This document shows, in pieces, positions 52,001-64,000 of a stretch of 64,000 bases of DNA. The position numbers and the translations under genes were made by a program. The stretch comes from Paramecium pentaurelia (Eukaryota; Ciliophora; Oligohymenophorea; Peniculida; Parameciidae). Under the pieces are notes generated by a model. The model saw only the letters and a program-made list of their open reading frames with translations, had not been told where the DNA came from and made no database searches. The DNA lies in the NCBI GenBank assembly GCA_905183005.1, contig CAJJDO010000070.1, positions 357,948 to 421,947 of the forward strand. The letters are read 5' to 3'. The number at the start of each line of letters is the position of its first letter. Positions within the stretch are counted from its first letter, which is position 1.

Positions 52001-55000
52001 ATTTATTTATTAAAGTGAATTAACACCTAAAAATAGATGATCTTGTTGTTAAGTTTCAAAAGATTATTAATATAGTGTACATCCTCGAATAAGATAAATA
52101 TTTGAAAAATAATTCAATGAATAATTTATACCATTCTTGTAAATAGAAATATTTGTGATACTGAGTTATTTAATTTTTATTATTGATTTTATTTACAAAT
52201 ATTAAGTGATTGTAATTAAATTAAGGAAGTAGAACAATTAAACATTTTCTATTTTTATATTATTAAGTTATAATTCAGGTATATTCTCAAATTAAAAAAT
52301 AGAATTAATAACTATCCCTTCTAATATAAATCCATCTATATTAATTATACAATTTTAGAAAAACATTAATGAGTTTTTACTATTTCCAATGTCAGTGACT
52401 TCTTATATGGTCAAATCTTTGATCCTTTAAAAATATTGTATCCATGCATCATGATTTTGAACAATTCTCACTTTTTTCATAATAACTTTATTATTAAAAG
52501 CTATTGAAGATGAAAATTTAACATTGAGTATCTAATCTTTTAATGAAAGACAATTTAATAGGTTTATACCATTTAAAAAGATTGAATTCAATAATTTAGA
52601 AGGTTAAATTGTAAAAATGGAAGATCCCATCCTATTAAATATATTAGTAAATAAACCATTTTTCACTATTAGATTCAGCTTACTATTTGAAGACTCTATA
52701 TTAAAGCAACCTATACTTTTTTTAATTTATTTTAAGTTATTATTTGCATAATCTATTTTGATATTTTTTAAATTTATGATGCCATTTGCCTTTGTTGTAA
52801 TGTCGAATATGAAACTTTCTATGGCTAATATATTTGTGAATGTGCAATTTATACAAGAAATATTAGAAACTAAGAATTAACCAACACCTCCTCCGTTATT
52901 TTTAGTTTGTAAAACTTAGAAAACAAAATCATTCAAGCTTTCTTAATCCAATTATCCATTAAATTAAAAGTCATAATAATTTGCCCATAATTATTATGAT
53001 AATAAATTTACATTATTTATTGTAAAATTAATCATCATTAGAATATCAGATCTTATTATCATAAATGAATTAGAAGAATTAGTCAAAGTGTTATTCTCAT
53101 AAAATAAATTTGTAATTTCTATTAAACTTGATGAAGACATAAAATAAATTAAATTTACTATAGTGCTTATTGAACCACTTGAATAAGAGTGGAGAAAGTT
53201 TTCAATATATGATATATTATTTAATTGTATGGTAGCCTTGTTATAGGATTCGATAATTAAACATGAAATCAGATCAACCAAAGTTGATTAAATTAAAGTA
53301 TTTTCAGTAAATTATAGATTCATTATTTTGATATAGGAATTGAAATACTATAATCTTTATTAACTTGGACTTATCTATATTATTGATTCATCAATATTAA
53401 GAATTTTTGAGATTTAAATATTAGTTATTTATATATTAGTGAAGCCTATAATTAAAAGTAGTTTAGTTTTTTATATTAATTATAAACAATCTTAGGATAA
53501 AGGAATCTTTTTATTTTTAAGGGAATTCTTAAATATTATATTCGAAATTAATAGCTTATTATTTTCAGATAAGTAGAATATGACGAAATTATTATTATCA
53601 ACAATTAAGAAATCTGATATATATATTTCATTACTGTTTATGTAAAATAGCTAAATCATATCATCATATGTAGAATATTTAGAATTTTATTTGATGATGA
53701 AATTTGTTAATTAAATTTATATGGTATTTGTTTAAAATGTAGAAAATATGAGAATTATATTTGAAGTCTAAAATTTATTTTTTATGGCATTCAAATTATC
53801 TAGATAACATATTTAATGATTCTTAAATAATATTTATGTAACTGATAAGAATTAAGAGATAACAAATAAATTTTCTAAAATTATAATTTATTTAATTGAA
53901 ATTTCATAACTAATAGTTATAATCATTGAAGTTTCTAAATAATTGAAACATATGTCTAAATTATTAAAATGTATTCTTATTTATGCAGTGCTATTAATAA
54001 AATAGGAGTTTACTAAACTACTATTTCTTATTTTTAGGTCTTCTCCTAATAAAAATCCTTAGTAAGGTTAACTGTTTAAGAAACTAATTATTGTTGAGTT
54101 TTTTAAATAGGATTAAATGATTATGAATTATTGAAAGGATAAAAGGTAATCTATTTAGGAGAACTTAAATATTGCAGATTATATAAATGTGCAATTCAGA
54201 ATTGATAATGATATTATTTTTATTGATCCTAATAATAGTTATTTTTGAAAATTAAAAATAGATGAATTAAGAAATTCAGAATTAGAAATAGTAAAATTTA
54301 TTAATGTTATATTACCAAATACTTCTGTTGCAAATAATGAATTAATATTTTATAGTGTACTATTCCGAATTGTAAAGTTAGTAATTTTTAAATGAATTTA
54401 ATTCTTACTATTATTAAAAAGTAAATAATAATCATTTTAAATCACAAAGCCTAAATTGCTAATTTCAATTTAATCAAAATCATTAAATTAGAATGGAAAT
54501 GTAAGAATAATTTCCAAATATTTCTAAGATGATAAATGAAAATTCACTTTTTGCAATGTAAATATTTTGTGTTTTAATTCAGTCTTTAAGTTTAAAGGCA
54601 AGATAAAAAAACAAAGTGATTCAAAGACCTTAAATGTAAAATTTACTGTTAATTCCTCAATCCCAATTTAGTTACAATATTAGGTATTTATAATATCTTC
54701 ATAATTTCGATTAAATCTCGAAAAATCGCATGAGTATTGTGAAATGTCAAACAAAAATTTATTCTGACAATCCCTATTAAAGCAATACTTAATAAAATGT
54801 TAATAAGAATCTTACTTAATAGCAGGATCTCTATATGGATAAATACATTTCTTTGTATAGATTTGGTTTAAATTATTTACTATGAAATTTGGTTAAGTTT
54901 TCTAATATTTATATTTATATTTTATACCTAAATTTCCTAATCTAAACGATTAATGCATGCTTAACATAATGGAGGACAATATGAACATTTTGTACTTTAT

Positions 55001-57710
55001 TCTGTTATGACTGATTTTTTGTAATAGTTTAATGGGCATACCTTACAATAAGTTTAGACTTGAGAAACACACTATAGACATTCTGGATCACAAACCTCAT
55101 CAATTTTTGGCTATGGATTCAAAAATTAACTATAAACATTTAATTTAAGTTGAGGTACAAATTAAAGTACAAAACTTTGAATCTAGTTGACCTAATTTTG
55201 AATTAATTAAGTTTCAACATCAAATTCATCATTTTCGTAGCAATTATTATTTTCAATAATGTAATTTTTTTGGCACAATACACATTTGATTTATTTCTCA
55301 ATATTAATTGTACAGTATTAACATTTTGATATTAGATTCTCACAATTTGAAATTTGAGGGGCAATAGAAAAATCATCATTTTTAGATAAAGTACACTGTT
55401 CCTTACTTTATAAGTTAATAAAAGATCTTAAACAATTTTTTATTTCAGGTTTCTAAAGTAAACATAATCCTAATGTAAAGTCAAAGATATAATCTTATTC
55501 ACAAAGTGCGCAACCTTATTATACATTTGATAACCATATTAATACTAATTCAGATAAGTTCAACAATGAACATAAATCTAAATTCAGAGCAGAGTATTCA
55601 AAACAATAAATACAATTTTTGATTTCGCATAATTTGCATTAATTTTTAAATGAATGATATAATGGTGGTAAGCAGATAAGTTAATCATTTGAATAATTTT
55701 TTTCTATATAGATACAATTACCATCTATTAATGTAAAACCTTCGTCACATTTTACACATTTAAAGGATTCAATATTTATTTAACAAATTTAACAGGATTC
55801 TATAAAACATTCGTAACAAATTAATTAATCGCTTTAATCAATATCAATTTACTAACAAAAATGTCTAAAATACATTTCTGCTAATAAATATTCTTTAAAG
55901 ATGCCATCTGAATTTAATAAATTGTTATTATAAGGGAATGAGTGGGTTTAATGAATGGGATTTAATTATACTCCATCAAAATAAAACTGTACATTATCAA
56001 CTAATTAAAATGCTTCCTCTAAAATAGTATTTGGTTTTAAAATAAATGCATTTTAACAGATAGGATTCTGATACCAGTTCTATGGATTACTTAAGCATTC
56101 ATAACATGTAATCTAATCTTCCTTAATTATTGAAGGACTAAATATTTCATGATAATTTACCATTAATAACAATCTCCATCAAATTCAAAATATCCATATA
56201 AACAATTTTTACTTTTTTGTAAGATTTCCTCCTTAATCAATTGTAGATTGGATTGTTTATAATCTTAGCATTAATTTTCATTTTCAATTGTATTATATGG
56301 ACATATACAGACTTTATGTTATGGAAGATAAATTCTTTTTGATTCTTATGGGCAAGACAAACAATCCTGATTTGTTGGACCATCACAATCTTTGCAGCTT
56401 AGATGGCAGCTTAATTAGATTTGGTCTTTAAAACAATTATAAAATTCTAAATTTCTGACTTAAACAATTAAATAATTAGGAGATATATCTAACAAATTTC
56501 CATATTTTATTTAAAACTGACAATTATGAAATTAATAAACATCATACTAAACATTATATTTATTAATTTCCTATTAATTATAGAATGTAATTTCAACTTT
56601 TAATTTCGACTTTAATAACTCTACTTTTAAATAATGCCAAAGTGATATTTGGTTTTAAATTAGCCATTTATTCTTCAATAAAAAAGGATCATCTATAAAA
56701 TCAATTGAAGAATCAGGAAAAGTATAATTATATGTAGTAATTTCTATCTCATTATTTAATGTAGCAAAATGATAAAATAATTAAAATGGAGACAAGTTTT
56801 GATTCTGTAATTTTGGATTTTATAAATTGGCTGAAACCTTCATTAATTAATAACTAAATTTTTCAAATGAATTCTTATTTTCTTTTATTTTAATCCATCC
56901 TATGAGAATGAAGGAATCGCAATTTTAGTTTTCTGAAATAAATTAGTGTTATTATTAATTTTTAAAGTCTTAGTCGTTTATTTTATATTTTTGATTTTGA
57001 TTACAAAGGCAAGACTTGAAATTTTATTCAAATGTCTCTTTAAGATAATGAATGAAATTAAAATCAAGGTCTAGTCTTTGAATGGATACTTCTTATAACC
57101 ATATAGGACCTGGAAAATAAGAAAACCCCTCATTTTAGTATACTTCAAGTATTTGGAAATTACGTACTTATAAATTACCTCCAAAAGTTAATATTAAATT
57201 TAAATCTTTTAATATTTATTTAATTTCTTTGGTGATTTGTAATAATACTTCCTATTTCTTTGTTACTATCAAATGGAACTTATCTAATTTTGGCCATACT
57301 ATTACTTGGAAGAAATACCAAATATTTTCATATTCAAATGTATCAATGACTAAATCAAACCTTATTTATTAGTTCTAATTATTGATAAATTAAATTGTTT
57401 TTGTTATTTTCTTTGACTCATAGTCAAGACAATCAAAATATACTATATTTAAATTTTATTATTCTAAATCCATAGCATTATGTAAATGAAAGCAATGACT
57501 ATCAAAAATTCCTTAGTATCCCACTTAAGATATTGCACTAAGAGGGTTGAATTTTGACCATAACCCATATGTCAGACAACTGTTAGTAACATAACCATTA
57601 TCTGTTAATTATATAATTTTTCTTTCGAATTGATTATTAGGATTCATTTCAGTGGTTAAAAATTTGCTCACTACAACAACGATTTAGGCCAGATAACATA
57701 TCACTATCAT
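49052..57710 (-). CDS. Giant Cys-rich / beta-helix membrane protein with C-terminal multi-helix domain
   Basis: About 2,800 residues, 8.7 kb. Start 57710 gives a signal peptide (MIVICYLAQIVVVVSKFLTT). First comes a lectin-like or beta-rich region (about 57.6-56.45 kb). Then come growth-factor-receptor-like Cys repeats (SCHLSCKDCDGPTNQDC, ECLQCVSQVQTYCKVCP, CKLC/CxxC pairs; about 56.45-54.9 kb), and a long Ile/Asn-rich stretch of repeating short beta-strands (about 54.5-51.2 kb) typical of parallel beta-helix repeats. An EGF-like Cys cluster follows (CSEGHIGALCEECDVYD, about 50.65 kb), then a C-terminal block of 7-8 membrane helices (for example FIVGIWYYFLIIIGLLCLYL and FIIPGLIVIGILIPLLIFIL), ending SKFERCDYEN before TGA at 49052. 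Frame changes near 56.2, 50.4 and 49.95 kb need small introns, not all placed. Ciliates have many such proteins; probably a surface receptor or adhesion protein. Confidence 0.7.
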
Positions 57711-59373
57711 CAAATTAAAATAATATTAAAATACTAATCAAAAATATTGCACGTCTTTAATACGCCTATTAAATTATCAAATTTATTCATTATTATCTTA
57801 AAATTATGTTATTTAAAATAAATATTTGTATAATCTGAAAAAATTGTTCAATAAATTCCTCTATCACTCTGCAACAAATTGTCAAATTAATAAAGGATAA
57901 TTTTAATTCGCAACTTTTGATAAAACTATGTGTTTTTTATAGATAGATGAGAAAAAAAAACTATTTATTCTGATAAATCTTTGAGCCAAACTCTAAGAAT
58001 AATAATCTGCTTAGATATCCTTTTTAATTGATTTGCGAGAAATATTTAAAAATCTTATTCTATATAAGAGTTATTTACCAAGAAATTAAAATTAATTAAA
58101 ATTATTATAATTCAATAATTAATAAAATGTAAATTTCAATAAAAATACAAAAATATTTAATAGTGAATAATTTTAGTATCACTTCTTCAGATAGACTACT
58201 TAAAAAAATAAGAATGGGCTCAAAATGTTTATTCAGATAATTGTAGTTTAAAAATTATTTTAAACTCTTCCCATCGATAAGTCTGTTAACTAAAGAAACA
58301 TCTAAAAAAATAAAATATTAAGGAAACTTTAATTATCGTTTGTAATTATGCATTCAATTCTTGAATATATTGTCTTTGATTTGAGATTTTTTGATATAAT
58401 GCTTAGCAAGAAATATTAATTACTAACAAATGAAAACCTATTTTAATATCAATAGAATATTCAATTACTTAAATAAAGCACTCAAAAAATGATTTGAATG
58501 TTTTTTCTTTATTATGAAATGTACGGCCATTTCTAATAATCTACGTGCTTTATTTAAAATTTTTATAGCAGTATAATGCCAATAATTGTTTTTTCTTCTA
58601 TTCTAAATAGTCATTTTGTATAGCTAGGTTTGTTAATTATTAATAATATTCAGATTATAAATTACAAAAAGTTAGTTATCTAAAGCCAAAATTATATATA
58701 AAATATTGTAGTTTCCTTATATAAGAATTATAATAAGGATTAGTACAAAAAGCAGAAACCTTTTTTTAAATCAACATTAAGTTTTAGTTTTATCATTTAT
58801 ATATAATGTTCAATTATCACTCAGAATCTGATTTTTACCAAATTCTTTATTAATATATTTTAGATTTTTTCAAATATTTATTTTTTTAATTTAACTTAAT
58901 TCTTTTAAGTATTATTTAGATCGATATTTTATAATTGATAATAAAATTTTGGTTTGTAATTCAAAATAAACCAAATAGAGCTAAACTATTAAGATACGTT
59001 TTATAATTTTTGATATCTTCATTATTATTATGATTATAAAATTATTTCATACCAAACTTGTAGAAAAATACGATCTAAAATTTTTAACATTATCATTACT
59101 TAATTAATGCCATGTTGGGCATAGTATTGAGTAAAATGCTCTCTAAATTTTTTATAATTTTAAATCAAGCTATACAATAAAAGCTAATATTTTAACAATA
59201 TAATAAGTATGATTAGTATAAAGAAATAAAAAATTTATAAAAGCAATTTATTATAATCTAAAGTATACTTTTAACTTTTTATGTTAACAATGTTAAAATT
59301 TCTACTTAAAACCTTCTAAATATCATTAATAAAAATCGATTATAAATGAAAAGAAGTTTAATTAAAAGTAAAT
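57711..59373. other. Long AT-rich intergenic region
   Basis: About 1.66 kb upstream of the giant minus-strand gene. All frames I followed are broken by TGA within short distance. No RNA, tandem repeat or mobile element seen. Confidence 0.45.
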
Positions 59374-61450
59374 ATGTTTTCTTTTTCAATATTGTTATCA
59401 TACTTAATTATTTTTATCACCTATTCGAATGCAAAATATTTATCTTCTTAATTTAATATTAATTTCAATCCCACATTTAATTTCACTTCTCAGAATATTG
59501 CATCTGATATCAATAATAAATGAATATTGTTCAATTTACACTGTTGCTGATCTTAGATATGCAGATTTCTAAATTGTTGAAATTAGTGATTCAACTTAGG
59601 ATAGGTGAGGCTCACAACCTAAAAACTTGTTTATTAGACATTATGGATTTTAAAATAAAGTGACTAAGAAGTTAACAAATGTTCCCCCTAATATTTTAAT
59701 TGTATTATAGGTTGGTGTTTTGAAATTAGGCTCTTGTGATATGAAAGGATTTGTGACCTATTGAAATGATGTGTAAATACAAAATTTAATTTTGAATTAC
59801 GATGATTGAACAATGATATGTAGAAGCCATTTTTGGTAAGATTTACTTAAGCCTCTTTTACTAAAGTCTTAAATAACAGGAACTGATTTAACTATTAAGT
59901 TAAAATACAATTTAAACTCTAATTCTTGGTCCAAAGGCTGTCTATCATGAATAATTATATAGAAAAATTATTAATAAGTCATTTGATTCGTATAAGAGTA
60001 TCATTTCAATTATTATAATTCATCATTTTGATAATTAAACTCACGGTTATTTTGATTCTAAAATATTGTCTTAATAAATTTATATACTTTCTATTTGATT
60101 TTTAAAGTTAATTTTCAATTATAATTAGCATTTAAGGACTTTATTTTAGATTTTTCATATTTTCATATTTTCATGTTAGTCTTTAATGGTTTGGCTTCTT
60201 AACCTCATACATATTTAATTGCTTGAAAACTTTTAGAGAATCCTTACTAAATTCAAACAACAAAATATTTTATATAAAAATTTTATGATAACTTAGGAAA
60301 TGTTTTAATATGATATTTTTATTTTAATCTAGGAAAATTAACAGTTTGCTATAAGTTATAAATTGATGAATACATTCATAGAAATGATCAAATACTAATT
60401 GAATTAAGATTAATAATATAGTAACTTTAAATAATCAAAAATGTTATAATTAATTATCAGTGATTAGGCAACTTTCATATTTCAAGCAGAGTTCAGTATG
60501 TAATAGGTTTTTTTTAATTTATTGTAAAAACTAGATTTTAAAACAAATAATCAATTGATATACTATGAGGATAAAATTCTGAACCAATGCAGCAGAATCT
60601 AAATAATTTAGAATTCTTAGAAACATCAAATTCAAGAGATCTGGAATATACTAGATTCGCTTGTTGGCTTCAATAACAAAAAATTATCAACATCTAACAT
60701 TAATGTTGTACATCAAATTTAACCATTTTTTATGAAAGTTATCAAAATTAATTTTATCGAAAAATTACATTATTTCCTTTTGATGGTTTTATTTAAATTC
60801 CAAAATATTTTTGATATAAATAAAATAAATTACATAGAGGAAATTACTCTAACACTTTTCACTAGCTGATTTATTGATTTTATAAAAATTTAAATAAAGG
60901 AAGTAATTCCTCATTTCATTAGTCTTTAGCCTTGAGATTAAAAAATTATGCTTTTGCAAAGGATACATGAAAATTAAATTTATTTTGTATAATTAGGTTG
61001 ATTTAATAAACTTGTAGCTTGTAGCTTTTTAACATATTAAGCCAATCATTTCAAATATTAAATTAAGTGAGTTATATTCTGGACCCTTTTTTGCAAGTCT
61101 TTTTAAAGATAACATCTATGTTATGAGATAAATTTATTATTTCGTTCTTAATTATCTATAATTGGAAGATTCTAACTTTGTAAACATATAAATATAATAG
61201 AACAAGGTCTATTTCAAATATTAAGTAGTTTTGAGGTAGTTAAAAAAGACAATCGAGGATGCAAAACCATGGAGGTTGAATCTGAAGGTAACAAGACAAT
61301 ATACATTCTCTGGTGCCAGAATATTTATAATAACTGTCCTATTTTATTTCATTTTTGAAGCTTAACATAGTATTAAAAACTGGCTTAGTTGCATTTATAT
61401 ATATTTAAGTCAAAATATCAAATTTATTTCATTGCTTAAATTAATTAATA
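59374..61450 (+). pseudogene. Decayed secreted/surface protein gene with several in-frame TGAs
   Basis: Opens with ATG at 59374 and a good signal peptide (MFSFSILLSYLIIFITYSNA). At 59521 a one-base shift is needed to continue (EYCSIYTVADLRYADFQIVE). That frame is protein-like for about 430 bases but is interrupted by TGA at 59606, 59762, 59807 and 59948. The residues around the stops (QDR-GSQPKN, FVTY-NDVQI, NYDD-TMICR, GCLS-IIIQ) look like places where Trp would fit. Further recognisable scraps lie downstream (DEYIHRNDQILIELRLII at about 60360-60420; VTRQYTFSGARIFIITVLFY at about 61290-61350). The left end resembles large ciliate surface proteins. The right border is arbitrary. Confidence 0.55.
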
Positions 61451-63775
61451 ATATAATCATTCTCTAATTAAATTCAATTTGAACTAAGATTTTTTAGAAC
61501 TAAACATTTAAATATATTTGTTTCTCATTCATAATTGTAAGAGACTGATCACCATCAGAATATTTTATATCGACAATTACTGGTCCTTCAAATTATTAAA
61601 CCATTCTTGTTGTGCTATGACAGTATCATTAATGTCATAAAATCATTCACAATTACTCAAATTATAATATTTTAAATTAAACAATAATCAAAATAAATTT
61701 TTGCTGACTAAATATTGAACCATCATTAAGACATTTCTTAAGAATTTTTCCTTCAAAGCTTGTCTTGCAATTTTAGTGACCTTCATGTTCAAACTATTTT
61801 TGGCTTATTGAAAAAGTAATTCACTATGTCATTGATTAAATTAGAGAGCTAAAATTCTACAATAAAAATATTCGGACAAAATAGTAAATAATTAGGGAAT
61901 ATTTTGTGATTCTTCCTCACAATTTTTTTATTTTGGTTCTATATTATATAAGTTAGATCCTTATTAGGTGTATAATTATATTTCTTTCAACGATTCATAA
62001 ATAAAATGAAAATTTGATGTAATATCGTTGTTTTGAGTCATCCTGCTTAAAATGGTTACCAAATAATTTTATCAACATCATTTTTAGATTGATTTTATAT
62101 TCCTTTAAATATACAGTTTCTAATTCCCATTAAATTTTATTGAAAAATTAAGTAATCTCAACTAAATTGCTTATGATCTAAAATATTCTATTGAATATCT
62201 AAACTTTAAAAAAATTAAATTAATTATTCCTACGCTTTAATAACAGTGTTTTTACAGTATCAATATCAATTCCTAAATTGATATTCAGAATAGAATGCTT
62301 TGTGAATATTTCAATAATCTTAGATAATTCCTTTACGTTTATTCAGAATTATTAGTTTAGACGTTTTATAGATAGTTTAATAGCAAACCTAATCAATACA
62401 TTGTTAACAAATAACAGAAGGAATATAAAATATATCAAGTTTTAGATTGTTCTTGAAGTAGATCTTTTTCTCCCTAAAATAATTTCAGCAATTACGTGAT
62501 CATGAAAAAATTATTAATGTTTTATCTTAATTACTCTAAAATAATTTCTATTTGAAATTAACATATTTAAATCATTTTTTAATAGAAAAAATCATATATT
62601 ATAAAAATAAAATTACATCTATCGAAATAACATTTTCTATTGTATTTCTATTTATCTCCAAATGTTCCTTTAATCTGATTCTTTTAAATTGTCTATCAGT
62701 GTTCACTATTCTGTAAGAAATTCTTATATTTTGGTTATCAGAAGATAGAGGGGCCAATTCAAATAGCTTTTAACTTTAGCAGATGTAGATGATAAATTAA
62801 ATATTTAACTATCCATTTAATTTTGTCGATCTTTTTTATTTAATAGCATAAGTATGATCTTTTATTACTTTCGTAGTTTCTTGGTAAAAGTTTCAATTAA
62901 GAACTTGTTTACTCATTTTTATTTCAAAATAATTTAGTGTTTAAACCATATTTTTGGTTGAGTATTTTCTTGATCGAAAAATTTTGAATTTAACCTGAAC
63001 ATCCTCATATATTTCTTAAGTATAACTTAACTGCCTTCAGAAATTTATTAAGATGTTTGATCATCTTATCCATCGCCCAAATAACTCCATAAATAATAAA
63101 ACTGATATTAAATAAATACTGTTAATTTCCATTTTATAAATTTAAAATTACCTCCCTACTTAGCAATATCAATAGCATCACCATAAAATGTAATTTTGAA
63201 TTCCTCATCTCTAAAAGAAATGAAGTAATATTTAATTTTGTACCTTTTTGTCAATTTTAATAATTTTTATCAGTTTCTCATATATTCTACTTTCAAACAC
63301 TATGATATTTTTATTTTAAATGGTACTAATTTATTTTATTTCTGTATCATATTATTTAAATTTATAATGCAATATTTTTACATCTATAAAAATTGTTAAT
63401 TTTAGGATAAATTTATAGCCATCCACTTAAAGTATGTAAATTAATCATTCTATTTTAACATTTAATCTAAAGTATAATTCCCTAAAATTGTTCACTTCTG
63501 CATAGACGTAAATCAATTGATAATGATAACAATAATTTCAGTTCTTAAATTTCAATCAATGTATAAGAATCATAATCCAAAATTATGCAATTCAGAATCA
63601 CAGTTATTTTTTTTATTTATCTAGAGAAATTTCATTCGATATAGTATCTCGTAAACAACTAAAATCACCAATAATTGATTAAATTTAAGAAAATACAACA
63701 CTTTTATAATATATAAAGAATATTAGATATTATTTAAATATTCTAACATATTTCATAATTTTTATATTATAATAT
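61451..63775. other. AT-rich region with coding scraps (gene relics)
   Basis: About 2.3 kb without an intact frame. Minus-strand fragments look like remnants of coding sequence, for example GDGQDDQTSQQISEGSQVIL at about 63020-63080 and QIKGTFGDKQKYNRKC at about 62620-62680, but they sit in frames broken by TGA. They may be pieces of one dead gene related to the surface-protein family. No RNA or mobile element recognised. Confidence 0.4.
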
Positions 63776-64000
63776 TCATTATTCCTTATACTTTCTTATT
63801 TAGATTTCCTTTGAACTAGTATCCCAAGTAATCAAATACTCTCCATCATCACTTAATTTCTCATAAATATTTTGACTATTAAATTAAATAGATTAACAAA
63901 CAATAAAGTCACCATTTTATTTCTTTCTAATTAAATTCACATTCTTGCCATTCTTATTCACAAGTAGGCATTTTGACTTTATGTATTATTATGGAAATAA
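63776..64000 (-). CDS. C-terminal end of a minus-strand gene, possibly WD40 repeat (partial)
   Basis: The last 225 bases read on the minus strand as an open frame of about 74 codons ending in ...IRKYKEQ and TGA at 63776; the 5' part lies beyond the right edge. Wording such as YEKLSDDGEYLITWDTSS followed by KEIQIRKYK has the spacing of a WD40-type strand pair (SxDGxYLxTWDxxxxxIxI). With one blade visible the WD40 call is tentative. The residue mix is clearly protein-like, unlike the relic region to its left. Confidence 0.55.

Overview
The window looks like somatic (macronuclear-type) DNA from a ciliate, most probably a Paramecium species. Three things point there. (1) Long conserved proteins read through only if TAA and TAG are translated as glutamine; TGA is the only stop, and every intact gene found ends in TGA. 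(2) Introns are tiny (19-34 nt, mostly about 25), usually GTA...TAG, and removing them restores the reading frame. (3) DNA is very AT-rich and genes are closely packed, often less than 100 bases apart. All coordinates below come from hand translation with this code; exon edges were checked where the text says so. No tRNA, rRNA, CRISPR array, transposon or telomere was seen.

Left part (1-31.4 kb) is dense, mostly intact housekeeping-type genes: an SFT2-like Golgi transport protein (cut by the window edge), a Cdh1/Fizzy-related APC/C activator, a B-box/Kelch protein, an unknown protein, a histidine acid phosphatase, a small BET-type bromodomain protein, an ATG16-like autophagy protein, an unusual protein kinase with a coiled-coil tail, a long coiled-coil protein, a small unknown protein, a Sac1 phosphoinositide phosphatase, a PAQR-family receptor, a papain-type protease, a SHIPPO/PG-rich axonemal protein, a Myb/SANT protein, a GH3 glycosidase and, most notable, one gene joining a lipase-like hydrolase to an NB-ARC-like NTPase and a helical/TPR tail, the layout of an NLR-type (STAND) sensor.

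Middle (31.8-39.1 kb) is one giant fibrocystin-like surface protein (IPT repeats, PA14, discoidin-like, G8, C-terminal membrane anchor) that seems to have lost its beta-helix region and carries frame breaks. An 890-base N gap (39,496-40,385) follows.

Right part (40.4-64 kb) is sparser: a multi-membrane-pass protein of a large ciliate family (42.2-46.7 kb), a giant Cys-rich/beta-helix membrane protein on the minus strand (49.05-57.7 kb), and between and beyond them gene relics, including a secreted-protein pseudogene whose in-frame TGAs seem to sit at tryptophan positions. The last 225 bases hold the 3' end of another minus-strand gene. Functional themes are membrane and vesicle traffic (SFT2, Sac1, ATG16), lysosomal/secreted digestion (acid phosphatase, cathepsin-like protease, GH3), cell-cycle and chromatin control, and large surface receptors. 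There are no operons; neighbours are simply packed closely.
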